In this document: positions 55,425 through 64,000 of the stretch, one piece after another
Layout of the letters: each line of letters opens with the position of its first letter
How positions within the stretch are numbered: position 1 is the first letter of the stretch
NCBI RefSeq assembly: GCF_014204515.1
Contig: NZ_JACHLI010000007.1
Location: 1 to 64,000 of the forward strand
Source: Pseudomonas nitroreducens
GTDB taxonomy: Bacteria; Pseudomonadota; Gammaproteobacteria; Pseudomonadales; Pseudomonadaceae
Direction: 5' to 3'
Length of the DNA stretch: 64,000 nt
Notes under the pieces: model-generated
The model's input: the letters and a program-made list of their open reading frames with translations, nothing else
Database searches by the model: none
Told to the model about the DNA's origin: nothing
Translations under genes and position numbers: made by a program

Positions 55425-58319
55425 ATGCTCGAATTCAACGCGCAGCAGGTCCGCATGGGCCAGCGCGCTGCCGACAAGCAGGCCGCGCTGGCCATGCTCG
55501 GCGCGGCCCTGGAGGACGACGGACTGGTCGCCGCGGGTTATCTCGCCGGCATCCAGGCCCGCGAAGCGCAGGGCTCCACCTACCTCGGCCAGGGCATCGC
55601 CATTCCCCACGGCACCCCGCAGACGCGCCATCTGGTGCAACGCACCGGCGTGCGCCTGATGCATTTTCCCGAGGGCGTGCACTGGGGCGACGGGCAGACC
55701 GTGCACCTGGCCATCGCCATTGCTGCCAAGTCCGACGAGCACCTGCGCCTGCTGCAATTGCTCACCCGCGCCCTGGGCGACGGCGAAGTGGGCGCGGCGC
55801 TGCGTGCGGCGCAGAAGCCCGAGGACCTGCTGCAGTTGCTCAAGGACGGAGCGCCACAGCCGCTGCTGTTCGACGAACACCTGGTCGGCCTGGGCGTCGC
55901 CGCTGAGGATTTCGACGAGCTGGCCCTGGTCGGCGCACGCCGGCTGAAGAAGGCCGGCTGCGTCGTTCCGGGATTCGCCGCCGCGCTGCATGACCAGGAA
56001 GCGCTGCCGCTGGGGGCCGGCCTCTGGTGGCAGGACAGCGAGCAGTGCGTCACCCGCCCCGGCCTGGTATTCGTTACCCCCGCGCGCGAGCTGAGCCATG
56101 CCGGCCAACCGGTGCGTGGGCTGTTCTGCCTGGCCCGCCAGGGCGACGCCCACGACGCCGTGTTCGCGCGCCTTTGCGATCTGCTGGTGGATGGTCGCGC
56201 CGAGGAGCTGGCTGGCGCCACTTCCGTGCGTGCGCTGCTGGAGGCCCTGGGCGGCGAATTGCCGGTGGACTGGCCCAGCGTACGCGTCCCCCTGGCCAAC
56301 CCCCACGGCCTGCACGCGCGCCCGGCGCAGGTATTGATGCTGCTGGCGCGGGACTTCAGCGGGGAAATCCGTGTGCGCATCGCCGAAGGCGACAGCGCCC
56401 CGGTGTCGATCCGCAGCCTCAGCAAGCTGCTCAGCCTCGGCGCGCGGCGCGGGCAGATGCTGGAGTTCTTCGCCGAGCCGGAAATCGCCGAGGCCGCGCT
56501 GGCTGCGGTGCGCGCGGCGGTGGAGCAGGGCCTGGGCGAGGCAGTCGAGCCGCTGCCGGAAGCCCTCGAACTGATCGTCGAAACGGTCCACCTGGCCGAG
56601 CCGGAGATTCAGGCCGTGCGGGCTCCCGAAGCGGGCGCGCAACTGCAGGCCATCGCCGCGTCGCCGGGGATCGCCAGCGGACCGGCCTATCTGCAGGTCG
56701 TGCGGGCCTTCGACTACGCCGAACGTGGCGCGGGCGCCGAGGCGGAGCGCCAGCGCCTGGACCAGGCCCGCGCGGCCATCGGCGGCGAGATCGAGGCGCT
56801 GGTGCAGCGCAGCGAGGTGCAGGCGATCCGCGACATCTTCGCCACGCACCAGGCGTTGCTGGATGATCCCGAACTGCTCGCCGAGGTGCAGGCGCGCCTC
56901 GCCACCGGTGCCAGCGCCGAAGCAGCCTGGAGCGAGGTGATCGAGCGTGTCGCCAGCCAGCAGGAGGCCCTGCGCGACGCGCTGCTGGCCGAGCGCGCGG
57001 CGGACCTGCGTGACGTCGGTCGCCGCGTGCTGGCGCACCTGTGCGGCGTCGAGAGCGCGGTGGAACCCGCTGAGCCCTACATCCTGGTGATGGACGAGGT
57101 CGGCCCGTCGGATGTGGCGCGACTGGACCCGGAGAAGGTCGCGGGCATCGTTACCGCACGCGGCGGCGCGACTTCGCACAGCGCGATCATCGCCCGAGCG
57201 CTGGGCATTCCTGCCCTGGTGGGCGCCGGCGAAGGCGTGCTGGCGCTGGAGTCCGGCACCGCCCTGCTGCTCGATGGCGAGAAGGGCGAGCTGAGCATTG
57301 CGCCGGACGCGCAGACGCTGCAGGCCGCCTGGCGCCAGCGCGACCTGCGCCAGCGCCGCGCCGAGCAGGCCGAGGCGCGCCGCCACGAGCCGGCCGTTAC
57401 TCGCGACGGGCATGCCGTGGAAGTCTGCGCCAACCTCGGCGACACCGCCGGCGCGGCGAAGGCGGTGGAGCTGGGCGCCGAGGGCGTCGGCCTGCTGCGC
57501 ACCGAATTCGTCTTCATGGACAACCCCCAGGCGCCCGACCAGGCGACCCAGGAAGCCGAGTATCGTCGCGTGCTCGATGCCCTCGACGGGCGCCCGCTGG
57601 TGGCGCGCACGCTGGATGTCGGCGGCGACAAGCCGCTGCCCTACTGGCCGATCCCCGAGGAGGCCAACCCCTACCTGGGCATCCGCGGCGTGCGCCTGAC
57701 CCTGCAGCGCCCGCAGATTTTCCGCACCCAGCTGCGGGCATTGCTCAGCGCTGCCGGCGGACGGCCGCTGCGCATCATGTTCCCCATGGTCGGCCAGGTG
57801 GAGGAGTGGCGGCAGGCCCGCGACCTCACCCTTGAACTCTGCAAGGAGCTGGGCGGCGAACACGACCTGCAACTGGGCATCATGGTCGAGGTGCCATCCG
57901 CCGCGCTGCTGGCGCCGGTGCTGGCGCGCGAGGTGGACTTCTTCAGCGTCGGCACCAACGACCTGACCCAGTACGCCCTGGCCATCGACCGCGGCCATCC
58001 GAGCCTGTCCGCCCAGGCCGACGGCCTGCACCCGGCGGTGCTGCAACTGATCGACATGACCGTGCGCGCCGCCCATGCCCACGGCAAGTGGGTGGGGGTG
58101 TGCGGCGAGCTGGCCGCCGACCCGCTGGCGGTGCCGCTGCTCATCGGCCTGGGGGTGGACGAGCTGAGCGTCTCGGCGCGCAGCATCCCGTTGGTGAAGG
58201 CGCGGGTCCGCGAGCTGGACCTGCCGACCTCCTGCGAGCTGGCGCAGGCAGCGTTGGGCCTGTGCTCGGCGGCGGACGTGCGCCAGAGTGTCGCCCTGGC
58301 CCTGCCGGAGGTGCATTGA
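55425..58319 (+). CDS. fruB: Fructose PTS multiphosphoryl transfer protein (EIIA-HPr-EI fusion)
   Basis: This is a 964-residue cytosolic protein carrying phosphate from PEP to the fructose permease. The EIIA-Fru domain (1-145) has active His 62 (AIPHGT). A middle domain (about 150-280) looks like a degenerate EIIA copy without the active His. HPr (about 285-370) has His 297 (PHGLHARPA). Enzyme I (about 400-964) has His 585 (GGATSHSAI), with LRTEFVFMD and GTNDLTQYALA for PEP binding. GAGGAGAACACG precedes the ATG. The stop overlaps the fruK start. The P. aeruginosa equivalent is called fruI or fruB. Confidence 0.97.
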   Translation: MLEFNAQQVRMGQRAADKQAALAMLGAALEDDGLVAAGYLAGIQAREAQGSTYLGQGIAIPHGTPQTRHLVQRTGVRLMHFPEGVHWGDGQTVHLAIAIAAKSDEHLRLLQLLTRALGDGEVGAALRAAQKPEDLLQLLKDGAPQPLLFDEHLVGLGVAAEDFDELALVGARRLKKAGCVVPGFAAALHDQEALPLGAGLWWQDSEQCVTRPGLVFVTPARELSHAGQPVRGLFCLARQGDAHDAVFARLCDLLVDGRAEELAGATSVRALLEALGGELPVDWPSVRVPLANPHGLHARPAQVLMLLARDFSGEIRVRIAEGDSAPVSIRSLSKLLSLGARRGQMLEFFAEPEIAEAALAAVRAAVEQGLGEAVEPLPEALELIVETVHLAEPEIQAVRAPEAGAQLQAIAASPGIASGPAYLQVVRAFDYAERGAGAEAERQRLDQARAAIGGEIEALVQRSEVQAIRDIFATHQALLDDPELLAEVQARLATGASAEAAWSEVIERVASQQEALRDALLAERAADLRDVGRRVLAHLCGVESAVEPAEPYILVMDEVGPSDVARLDPEKVAGIVTARGGATSHSAIIARALGIPALVGAGEGVLALESGTALLLDGEKGELSIAPDAQTLQAAWRQRDLRQRRAEQAEARRHEPAVTRDGHAVEVCANLGDTAGAAKAVELGAEGVGLLRTEFVFMDNPQAPDQATQEAEYRRVLDALDGRPLVARTLDVGGDKPLPYWPIPEEANPYLGIRGVRLTLQRPQIFRTQLRALLSAAGGRPLRIMFPMVGQVEEWRQARDLTLELCKELGGEHDLQLGIMVEVPSAALLAPVLAREVDFFSVGTNDLTQYALAIDRGHPSLSAQADGLHPAVLQLIDMTVRAAHAHGKWVGVCGELAADPLAVPLLIGLGVDELSVSARSIPLVKARVRELDLPTSCELAQAALGLCSAADVRQSVALALPEVH

Positions 58320-59266
58320 TGGCCCGTATTCTGACCCTGACCCTGAACCCCGCGCTGGACCTCACCGTGCGCCTGCCGACGCTTGCGCCCGGCGAGGTGA
58401 ACCGCAGCGAGGCGTTACTCGGCCAGGCCGCCGGCAAGGGCGTGAACGTCGCCCAGGTGCTGGCCGACCTCGGGCATTCGCTGACCGTGGCCGGCTTTCT
58501 CGGCGCGGACAACGCGCAGCCCTTCGAGGCGCTGTTCCGGCGCCGTGGCTTCATCGACGCCTTCGTCCGCGTGCCGGGGGAGACCCGCAGCAACATCAAG
58601 CTTGCCGAAAGCAGCGGACGCATCACCGACATCAACGGGCCTGGCCCGCAGGTCAGCGACAGCCAGCAGGACGCACTGCTCGATCGTCTGGACCTGATCG
58701 CTGGTGATTTCGAGCTGGCAGTGGTGGCTGGCAGCCTGCCGCGCGGCGTCGATCCGCAGTGGTTGCGCGATTTGCTGCTGCGCTTACAGGGCCACGGTTT
58801 GAAGGTCGCCTTCGATTGCAGTGGCGCCGCCCTGCGCGCCGGTATCGAAGCCGCGCCCTGGCTGATCAAGCCCAATGACCAGGAACTGGGCGAGGCCTGT
58901 GGACAACTGGCTGGCAGCGACGCGGAGCTGGCCGCGCAGGTCGAATCGCTGCGCGCTCGTGGCGTCGGGCAGGTGGTGCTTTCCCAGGGCGCCGCGGGGG
59001 TGCGCTGGTTCGGCCCGCAGGGCGTCTGGCAGGCCGTGCCGCCGCAGGTGGAGGTCGCCAGCACCGTCGGCGCCGGCGACTCGCTGCTGGCCGGCATGGT
59101 CCACGGCCTGCTCGCCGGTTGGCCGGCCGAGCGCATCCTGCGCCAGGCCACGGCGGTGGCCGCGCTGGCGGTCACGCAACTGGAGTTCGGTATCGGCGAT
59201 GTACAGCGCCTGCAACGCATCGAAGACGCCGTACAGGTTCAGGCCCTGGCTGCGAGTCAGCCCTGA
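58319..59266 (+). CDS. fruK: 1-phosphofructokinase
   Basis: This is a 315-residue PfkB-family kinase converting fructose 1-phosphate to fructose 1,6-bisphosphate. LTLNPALDLTV and GQAAGKGVNVAQVLADLG are the N-terminal PfkB signature, and STVGAGDSLLAGMVHGLL is the C-terminal signature with the catalytic Asp. The ATG overlaps the fruB stop (TGATG-type coupling). It removes the metabolite that inactivates FruR. Confidence 0.96.
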   Translation: MARILTLTLNPALDLTVRLPTLAPGEVNRSEALLGQAAGKGVNVAQVLADLGHSLTVAGFLGADNAQPFEALFRRRGFIDAFVRVPGETRSNIKLAESSGRITDINGPGPQVSDSQQDALLDRLDLIAGDFELAVVAGSLPRGVDPQWLRDLLLRLQGHGLKVAFDCSGAALRAGIEAAPWLIKPNDQELGEACGQLAGSDAELAAQVESLRARGVGQVVLSQGAAGVRWFGPQGVWQAVPPQVEVASTVGAGDSLLAGMVHGLLAGWPAERILRQATAVAALAVTQLEFGIGDVQRLQRIEDAVQVQALAASQP

Positions 59267-59292
59267 GCGACAGAACAACAAGAGGTATGACG

Positions 59293-61047
59293 ATGAACCT
59301 TGCCCTGATCACGGCCTGCCCCAACGGCCAGATTTCCAGCGTGCTCAGCGCTCGCCTGCTGCGCGCGGCGGCCGAGCGCCTGGGCTGGTCGGTGTGTGTC
59401 GAACAACGCGATCCGCAGCATCCGGAACGCCAGTTGAGCGAAGGCCAGATCGCCGCCGCCGACTGGGTGCTGGTGGTCAGCGCGCAGCCACTGGACCTCT
59501 CGCGCTTCGCCGGCAAGCGCCTGGTGCAGGCACGGCCGGCCGAGGCGCTGGCCGAGCCGGCGGTGTTCCTCCAGCGCGCCTTGCAGGAAGCGGTGATCTG
59601 GTCGGGCGATGAAGCGCCGAACTTGCCCGCCGAGCAGAACAGGGCGGCGAAGATAGTCGCCGTGACCGCCTGCCCGACCGGCGTGGCGCACACCTTCATG
59701 GCCGCCGAGGCGCTGCAGCAGGCGGCGCAACGGATGGGCATCGAGCTGCGGGTGGAAACCCAGGGTTCGGTGGGCGCGCGCAACCCGCTGAGCGCTGAGG
59801 AAATCGCCGCTGCCGATGTGGTCCTGCTGGCGGCGGATATCGAGGTCAACCCCGTGCGCTTCGCCGGCAAGCGCATATTCCGTTGCGGCACCGGGGTGGC
59901 GCTCAAGCAGCCGCAGGAGATCATCCAGCGCGCGTTGCAGGAGGCGACGGCGGAATCCGCCTCGTCCGCCGGCAGCCAGGCGGCGCCGGCCGGAAGCGAG
60001 GCGCGCGGCGTCTACAAGCACCTGCTCACCGGCGTGTCCTTCATGCTGCCGATGGTGGTGGCCGGCGGCCTGCTGATCGCGCTGTCCTTCGTCTTCGGCA
60101 TCGAGGCCTTCAAGCAGCCGGGCACCCTGGCGGCGGCGCTGATGCAGATCGGCGGCGATGCCGCGTTCAAGCTGATGGTGCCGATGCTCGCCGGCTACAT
60201 CGCCTGGTCCATCGCCGACCGCCCGGGGCTGGCGCCGGGGATGATCGGCGGCCTGCTGGCCAGCACCCTGGGCGCCGGCTTTCTCGGCGGCATAGTCGCC
60301 GGCCTGCTCGCCGGCTACTCGGCGCGCGCCATCGCGCAATGGATTCCGCTGCCGGCCAGCGTCGCGGCGCTCAAGCCGATCCTGATCATTCCGCTGCTGG
60401 CCAGCCTGTTCACCGGGCTGGTGATGATCTACGTGGTGGGTTCACCGGTGGCGGCGATGATGCGTTCGCTCACCGACTTCCTCGCCGGCATGGGCACCAC
60501 CAACGCGATCCTGCTCGGCCTGCTGCTGGGCGGGATGATGTGCGTGGACCTGGGCGGGCCGATCAACAAGGCGGCCTATGCGTTCTCCGTCGGCCTGCTG
60601 GCTTCGCAGAGCTATGCGCCGATGGCCGCGGTGATGGCCGGCGGCATGGTCCCGCCCATCGGCATGGGCATCGCCACGCTGCTGGCGCGGCGCAAGTTCG
60701 CCCAGAGCGAGCGCGAGGCCGGCAAGGCAGCGCTGGTGCTGGGGCTGTGCTTCATCTCAGAAGGGGCGATTCCCTTCGCCGCCAAGGACCCGTTGCGGGT
60801 GATCCCGGCGAGCATCGTCGGTGGTGCGCTGACCGGCGCGCTGTCGATGCTGTTCGGCTGCAAGCTGCTGGCGCCCCATGGCGGGCTGTTCGTGCTGCTG
60901 ATCCCCAACGCGATGAACCATGCGCTGCTCTACCTGTTGGCGATCGCCCTGGGCAGCGTGGTCACCGGCGTGCTCTATGCAGTGCTCAAGCGTGCCGAGG
61001 CGGCGCCGCTGCTGGTGATGGGCGAGCAGGCGGCGGGACGCGGCTAG
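59293..61047 (+). CDS. fruA: Fructose PTS permease EIIBC
   Basis: This is a 584-residue membrane component. The N-terminal IIB' domain (1-105) contains CPNGQ at Cys 9 but is divergent. The active IIB domain has Cys 127 in VTACPTGVAHTFMA. The IIC channel (about 250-575) has eight or more helices (SFMLPMVVAGGLLIALSFVFG; PGMIGGLLASTLGAGFLGGI) and the conserved GGPINKAAYAF and SEGAIPFAAKDP loops. I use the ATG at 59293 (AGAGGTATGACG gives proper spacing); an in-frame ATG 6 nt earlier is too close to the ribosome site. Transports and phosphorylates fructose to fructose 1-phosphate. Confidence 0.96.
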   Translation: MNLALITACPNGQISSVLSARLLRAAAERLGWSVCVEQRDPQHPERQLSEGQIAAADWVLVVSAQPLDLSRFAGKRLVQARPAEALAEPAVFLQRALQEAVIWSGDEAPNLPAEQNRAAKIVAVTACPTGVAHTFMAAEALQQAAQRMGIELRVETQGSVGARNPLSAEEIAAADVVLLAADIEVNPVRFAGKRIFRCGTGVALKQPQEIIQRALQEATAESASSAGSQAAPAGSEARGVYKHLLTGVSFMLPMVVAGGLLIALSFVFGIEAFKQPGTLAAALMQIGGDAAFKLMVPMLAGYIAWSIADRPGLAPGMIGGLLASTLGAGFLGGIVAGLLAGYSARAIAQWIPLPASVAALKPILIIPLLASLFTGLVMIYVVGSPVAAMMRSLTDFLAGMGTTNAILLGLLLGGMMCVDLGGPINKAAYAFSVGLLASQSYAPMAAVMAGGMVPPIGMGIATLLARRKFAQSEREAGKAALVLGLCFISEGAIPFAAKDPLRVIPASIVGGALTGALSMLFGCKLLAPHGGLFVLLIPNAMNHALLYLLAIALGSVVTGVLYAVLKRAEAAPLLVMGEQAAGRG

Positions 61048-61148
61048 GCCGGCCACCACATTCGGCGGGCGCTGGCCCGACTCCGTGTATTTCCGCCGCC
61101 GTTCGGCGACACTGGCGCCTTTGCGCAGGGGCAGACCAGGGAGTGGCT

Positions 61149-62144
61149 ATGCGTGCGAGAGGATGGGGACTGCTGTGCCTGTTCGGTTGTCTGGCGGTGC
61201 AGGCGGCCGAGCGGGCCTACGTACCGCTGACTGACCAGGAGCTGGCGAATCGCTTGCCGATGCGTGAGGTGGCGCGGGTCACCTACGCCGATGAAGACCC
61301 GGACAGCCCGCCGCCGCCGGTGCGCCATTTCACCGCGGGCGCCGCAGGCGTGAGCATGCAGCGCAGCGCCGATGGCTGGCTGTTCCAGGGCCGGGACAAG
61401 GCCGGCAAGCCCTGGCGGTTGAGCACCGGTTCGATGAGCAATGCGGCCGGCGAGGGTGAAATCTACCAGGCCGACCTCGATCGCAACGGCCTCGACGACC
61501 TGGTGTTCTGGCTGCCCAATACCGGCGTGGGCCTGGCGCCGACGGCGGGGCTGGGCATCCTTACCTTCGAGGACTCCGGGCGGCCGGTCTACCTGGGTGT
61601 GTGGGGCTATTCCGGCCCCGCTCGCAACGGTGTCGAGGACCTGCTCGATCTGAAGCGCGATGGCCATGCACAACTGCTGACCATGGACTTCAGCGAAGGC
61701 TACTGGACCACCTCGCTGTACCGTCTGAAGGCAGCACGCTGGCAGCGCATCGAGGGGCAGTTCGGGCGCCTGCACTATCCGGTGCTGACGCGCTTCACCC
61801 ACAACGGCAGCCGCCGCCCGGTCAGCCATATCAAACCGGGAAGGCACCCGGTTTCAGCGGATATCTCCAATGACCGCTCGCTCGCCGGGCAGCGCTATCG
61901 CCTGGCGGACGACAGCGCCAAGGCGTTCATTGGCCAGGCTGGAAACCTGCAACTGGTGAATGTGCCGTCTGTGGTGATCGACGATCGCGCCGAGGGCCGG
62001 ACGCTGACGGTCTGGGGCAGCGCGGAGCAGCTGCAGCCGCTGTTCCAGGAGGCCCTGCGCGAGCGGCGCGAGGTGGAGTTGTACGGCCGGGACGAGAGCT
62101 ATCCGGGGCTCGCAGCGCCGCACACGCTCTGGCTGTTGCCCTGA
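61149..62144 (+). CDS. Secreted protein of unknown function with FG-GAP-like segment
   Basis: This is a 331-residue protein with a signal peptide (GWGLLCLFGCLAVQAAE). The middle contains IYQADLDRNGLDDLVFWLPNTG, which resembles a calcium-binding FG-GAP/VCBS-type strand-loop (DxDxNGxxD), followed by ILTFEDSGRPVYLGVWGYSG. I do not recognise a named family. The Cys in LFGC is not in a good lipobox context (no Ala/Gly-Ser pattern after Leu), so it is more likely secreted or periplasmic than a lipoprotein. CAGGGAGTGGCT is the ribosome site. 101 bp after fruA; cotranscription is possible but not shown. Confidence 0.75.
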   Translation: MRARGWGLLCLFGCLAVQAAERAYVPLTDQELANRLPMREVARVTYADEDPDSPPPPVRHFTAGAAGVSMQRSADGWLFQGRDKAGKPWRLSTGSMSNAAGEGEIYQADLDRNGLDDLVFWLPNTGVGLAPTAGLGILTFEDSGRPVYLGVWGYSGPARNGVEDLLDLKRDGHAQLLTMDFSEGYWTTSLYRLKAARWQRIEGQFGRLHYPVLTRFTHNGSRRPVSHIKPGRHPVSADISNDRSLAGQRYRLADDSAKAFIGQAGNLQLVNVPSVVIDDRAEGRTLTVWGSAEQLQPLFQEALRERREVELYGRDESYPGLAAPHTLWLLP

Positions 62145-62148
62145 GCCT

Positions 62149-62173
62149 GGGGGCCGGCGTCGCGCCGGCCCCC
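62149..62173. terminator. Strong GC hairpin between convergent genes
   Basis: GGGGGCCGGCG-tcg-CGCCGGCCCCC is a perfect 11-bp stem right after the upstream stop and before the ugd stop on the other strand. It has no T-run, so intrinsic termination is doubtful. Confidence 0.5.
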
Positions 62174-62183
62174 GTGCTTCGCC

Positions 62184-63572
62184 TCAGGCGCTGCGCTTGT
62201 GCCGACTGACCGGGGCGGTGGCCGGCACCGGTACTGGCAGGCGGTGCGAGTCGCCGCGGCCCATGGGGAAGTATTCGAAGCCGTAACGGCTCAGGCGCTC
62301 GGGGTCGAACAGGTTGCGCCCGTCGAAGATCACCGGGGCCTTCAGGCGGCTGCTCATCAGGTCGAAATCCGGCGCCTTGAACTGCCGCCATTCGGTGCAG
62401 ATCACCAGGGCGTCGGCGCCGCCGAGGGTGGCCTCGGGCGTGCCCATCAGGGTCAGGCGCTCATCGTGACCGTACAGGCGCTGGGCCTCGGGCATGGCTT
62501 CCGGGTCGAAGGCGCGGACCTTGGCGCCGGCCGCCCAGAGCGCTTCCATCAGCACGCGGCTGGGGGCGTCGCGCATGTCGTCGGTGTTGGGCTTGAACGA
62601 CAGGCCCCAGAGCGCGAAGGTGCGGCCCTTGAGCTTGCCGCCGTAGTAGCTGTGGATGCGTTCGAACAGCTTGTTCTTCTGCCGCTGGTTCACCGCTTCC
62701 ACGGCGCGCAGCAGGTCGCTGGAGCAATGCGCTTCGTCGGCGCTCTGGATCAGTGCCTGGACGTCCTTGGGGAAGCAGGAGCCGCCGTAGCCGCAGCCGG
62801 GGTAGATGAAGTGGTAGCCGATACGCGGATCGGCGCCCATGCCCTGGCGCACCGCTTCGATGTCGGCGCCCAGGTGCTCGGCCAGTTCGGCCATCTGGTT
62901 GATGAAGCTGATCTTGGTGGCGAGCATGCAGTTGGCCGCGTACTTGGTCAGCTCGGCGCTGCGCAGGTTCATGCTGAGGATGCGGTCGTGGTTGCGGTTG
63001 AACGGCTCGTAGATCTCGCGCATCACATCCAGCACCTGGGCGCTCTCGCAGCCGATGACGATGCGGTCGGGCTTGCGGCAGTCGGCCAGGGCCGAACCTT
63101 CCTTGAGGAACTCGGGGTTGGAGACGATCTCGAAGTCCAGGCTGCGGCCCTGCTCGGCGAGCACTTCCTGGATATGCGCCTTGACCTGGTCGCCGGTGCC
63201 CACCGGCACGGTGGACTTCTCGACGATGATCACCGGCTGGGTGCGGTGGCGGGCGATGCCTTCGGCCACCGCCAGCACGGCGCGCAGGTCGGCCGAGCCG
63301 TTGGGCAGCGGCGGGGTGCCGACGGCGATGAACTGCACGCGGCCATGGGCGGCGGCTTCGCCGACGTCATGGGTGAAGCGCAGGCGCCCGGCTTCGAGGT
63401 TGTCTTTCACCAGTTCGGCCAGGCCCGGCTCGAAGATGCTGATCTGGCCGCGCTTGAGCTTGGCGATCTTGTCCTGGTCGATGTCCATGCACAGGACGTC
63501 GTGGCCGACCTCTGCCATCACGGCGGCCTGCACCAGGCCCACATAACCGATACCGAATACGCTGATTTTCAT
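62184..63572 (-). CDS. ugd: UDP-glucose 6-dehydrogenase
   Basis: This is a 462-residue NAD-dependent enzyme oxidising UDP-glucose to UDP-glucuronate, the precursor for aminoarabinose on lipid A and for other polysaccharides. The N-terminal Rossmann motif is VFGIGYVGLVQA; catalytic Cys 266 lies in GYGGSCFPKD; NPEFLKEGSA and LSFKPNTDDMRDAPS are family signatures. Downstream of arnF on the same strand (38-bp gap), as at the end of the Pseudomonas arn operon. Confidence 0.96.
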   Translation of the reverse strand: MKISVFGIGYVGLVQAAVMAEVGHDVLCMDIDQDKIAKLKRGQISIFEPGLAELVKDNLEAGRLRFTHDVGEAAAHGRVQFIAVGTPPLPNGSADLRAVLAVAEGIARHRTQPVIIVEKSTVPVGTGDQVKAHIQEVLAEQGRSLDFEIVSNPEFLKEGSALADCRKPDRIVIGCESAQVLDVMREIYEPFNRNHDRILSMNLRSAELTKYAANCMLATKISFINQMAELAEHLGADIEAVRQGMGADPRIGYHFIYPGCGYGGSCFPKDVQALIQSADEAHCSSDLLRAVEAVNQRQKNKLFERIHSYYGGKLKGRTFALWGLSFKPNTDDMRDAPSRVLMEALWAAGAKVRAFDPEAMPEAQRLYGHDERLTLMGTPEATLGGADALVICTEWRQFKAPDFDLMSSRLKAPVIFDGRNLFDPERLSRYGFEYFPMGRGDSHRLPVPVPATAPVSRHKRSA

Positions 63573-63610
63573 GCTGTGCTCTCCCGATATGGGCTCGAAG
63601 CGGGATGGGG

Positions 63611-64000
63611 TCAGTCCAGCTGCACTCGCTCGCTGCGAGCGTCACTGGGTTTGATGACGGTTGTTCTGTCGTGCCGGCGCGGCGCGTTGATGGTGATCAC
63701 CCCGGCAATCACCAGGGCGACGCCCAGGGTGCGTGACAGGCTCAGCGGCTCGCCGAAGCCGGGCAGCCAGGCGGCGCCGAGGTAGACCAGGGCGTAGCTC
63801 AGGCTGAGCAGGGAGTAGGCGCGGCTCAGCGGCAGGTGCCTGAGCGCCAGCAGCCAGCAGAGCATCGACAGCGCATAGGCCAGCACGGCGCCCGCCAGCG
63901 CCGACAGGGCGGCGAGGTCGAGTTGTGCCAGGTCGAAGGGCCAGTGCGTGGGCAGGCGCGTCATGCTCCAGCGCATGCCCAATTGGGCGCTGCTGACCAG
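63611..64000 (-). CDS. arnF: ArnF-type flippase subunit (partial, cut by window end)
   Basis: This is the C-terminal about 129 codons of a small multidrug-resistance-type membrane protein. The visible part begins LVSSAQLGMRWSMTRLP and has three to four hydrophobic helices (LAALSALAGAVLAYALSMLCWLLAL; YSLLSLSYALVYLGAAWLPGF; TLGVALVIAGVITI). This fits ArnF, which with ArnE flips undecaprenyl-phosphate-aminoarabinose for lipid A modification. The frame is still open at base 64000, so the start lies outside the window. Adjacency to ugd supports the call over ArnE or other SMR proteins. Confidence 0.85.
   Translation of the reverse strand: MVSSAQLGMRWSMTRLPTHWPFDLAQLDLAALSALAGAVLAYALSMLCWLLALRHLPLSRAYSLLSLSYALVYLGAAWLPGFGEPLSLSRTLGVALVIAGVITINAPRRHDRTTVIKPSDARSERVQLD

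Overview
The window is chromosomal DNA of a high-GC gammaproteobacterium, almost certainly a Pseudomonas of the P. aeruginosa lineage but not P. aeruginosa itself. The gene order yacG-coaE-pilD-pilC-pilB / pilA-tRNA-Thr / nadC-DUF1631-ampD-ampE-chemoreceptor matches what I recall from P. aeruginosa. The fruR-fruBKA and ugd-arnF blocks are also known there, but as far as I recall at another locus. Two families of REP-like palindromes (one built on GAGCGAGCTTGCTCGCGA, one on GAGCGGACTCCGTCCGCGA) punctuate gene ends, as is usual in Pseudomonas. I could not run any search, so homology statements rest on recognised motifs, length and context.

Layout. 0.3-6 kb: heat-shock disaggregase clpB, then a minus-strand pair encoding a PilZ (c-di-GMP receptor) protein and a DUF1631 protein. 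6.0-6.4 kb: a tRNA Asn-Pro-Lys operon. 6.7-24.5 kb: an adhesin system made of a 3738-residue Bap-type adhesin, an OmpA-like protein and a type I secretion apparatus (ABC exporter, HlyD-type adaptor, TolC-type outer-membrane protein). 25.4-30.3 kb: cyoABCDE, the cytochrome bo3 quinol oxidase with heme O synthase. 30.6-34.4 kb: ndh, DUF3094, DUF1780, a small periplasmic protein, a CbiM-like membrane protein and a 71-residue protein. 34.5-39.2 kb (minus): yacG, coaE and the type IV pilus assembly genes pilD, pilC, pilB.

39.3-44.5 kb is a compositionally distinct pilin island ending at tRNA-Thr. It holds a large TPR + GT41 (O-GlcNAc transferase-like) + StrF-like glycosyltransferase fusion, a sigma-54 promoter, two tandem pilins with four cysteines each, an unrecognised 108-residue protein and a SAM-dependent methyltransferase. 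galE lies just beyond the tRNA. I infer that this is a pilin repertoire and glycosylation cassette, with GalE possibly supplying UDP-sugars. It is the best candidate in the window for an undescribed system.

45.7-52.9 kb: nadC, a second DUF1631 gene, ampD-ampE (peptidoglycan recycling / beta-lactamase control) and a chemoreceptor. 52.9-53.4 kb is a gene-free, strongly palindromic repeat element. 53.4-62.1 kb: a TatD-family nuclease and fruR on the minus strand, divergent from fruBKA (fructose PTS), with a Cra/FruR operator between them, then a secreted protein of unknown function. 62.2-64 kb (minus): ugd and arnF (cut by the window end), for UDP-glucuronate and lipid A aminoarabinose modification.

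Several blocks bear on surface attachment: the giant adhesin and its exporter, PilZ/DUF1631 and type IV pili.
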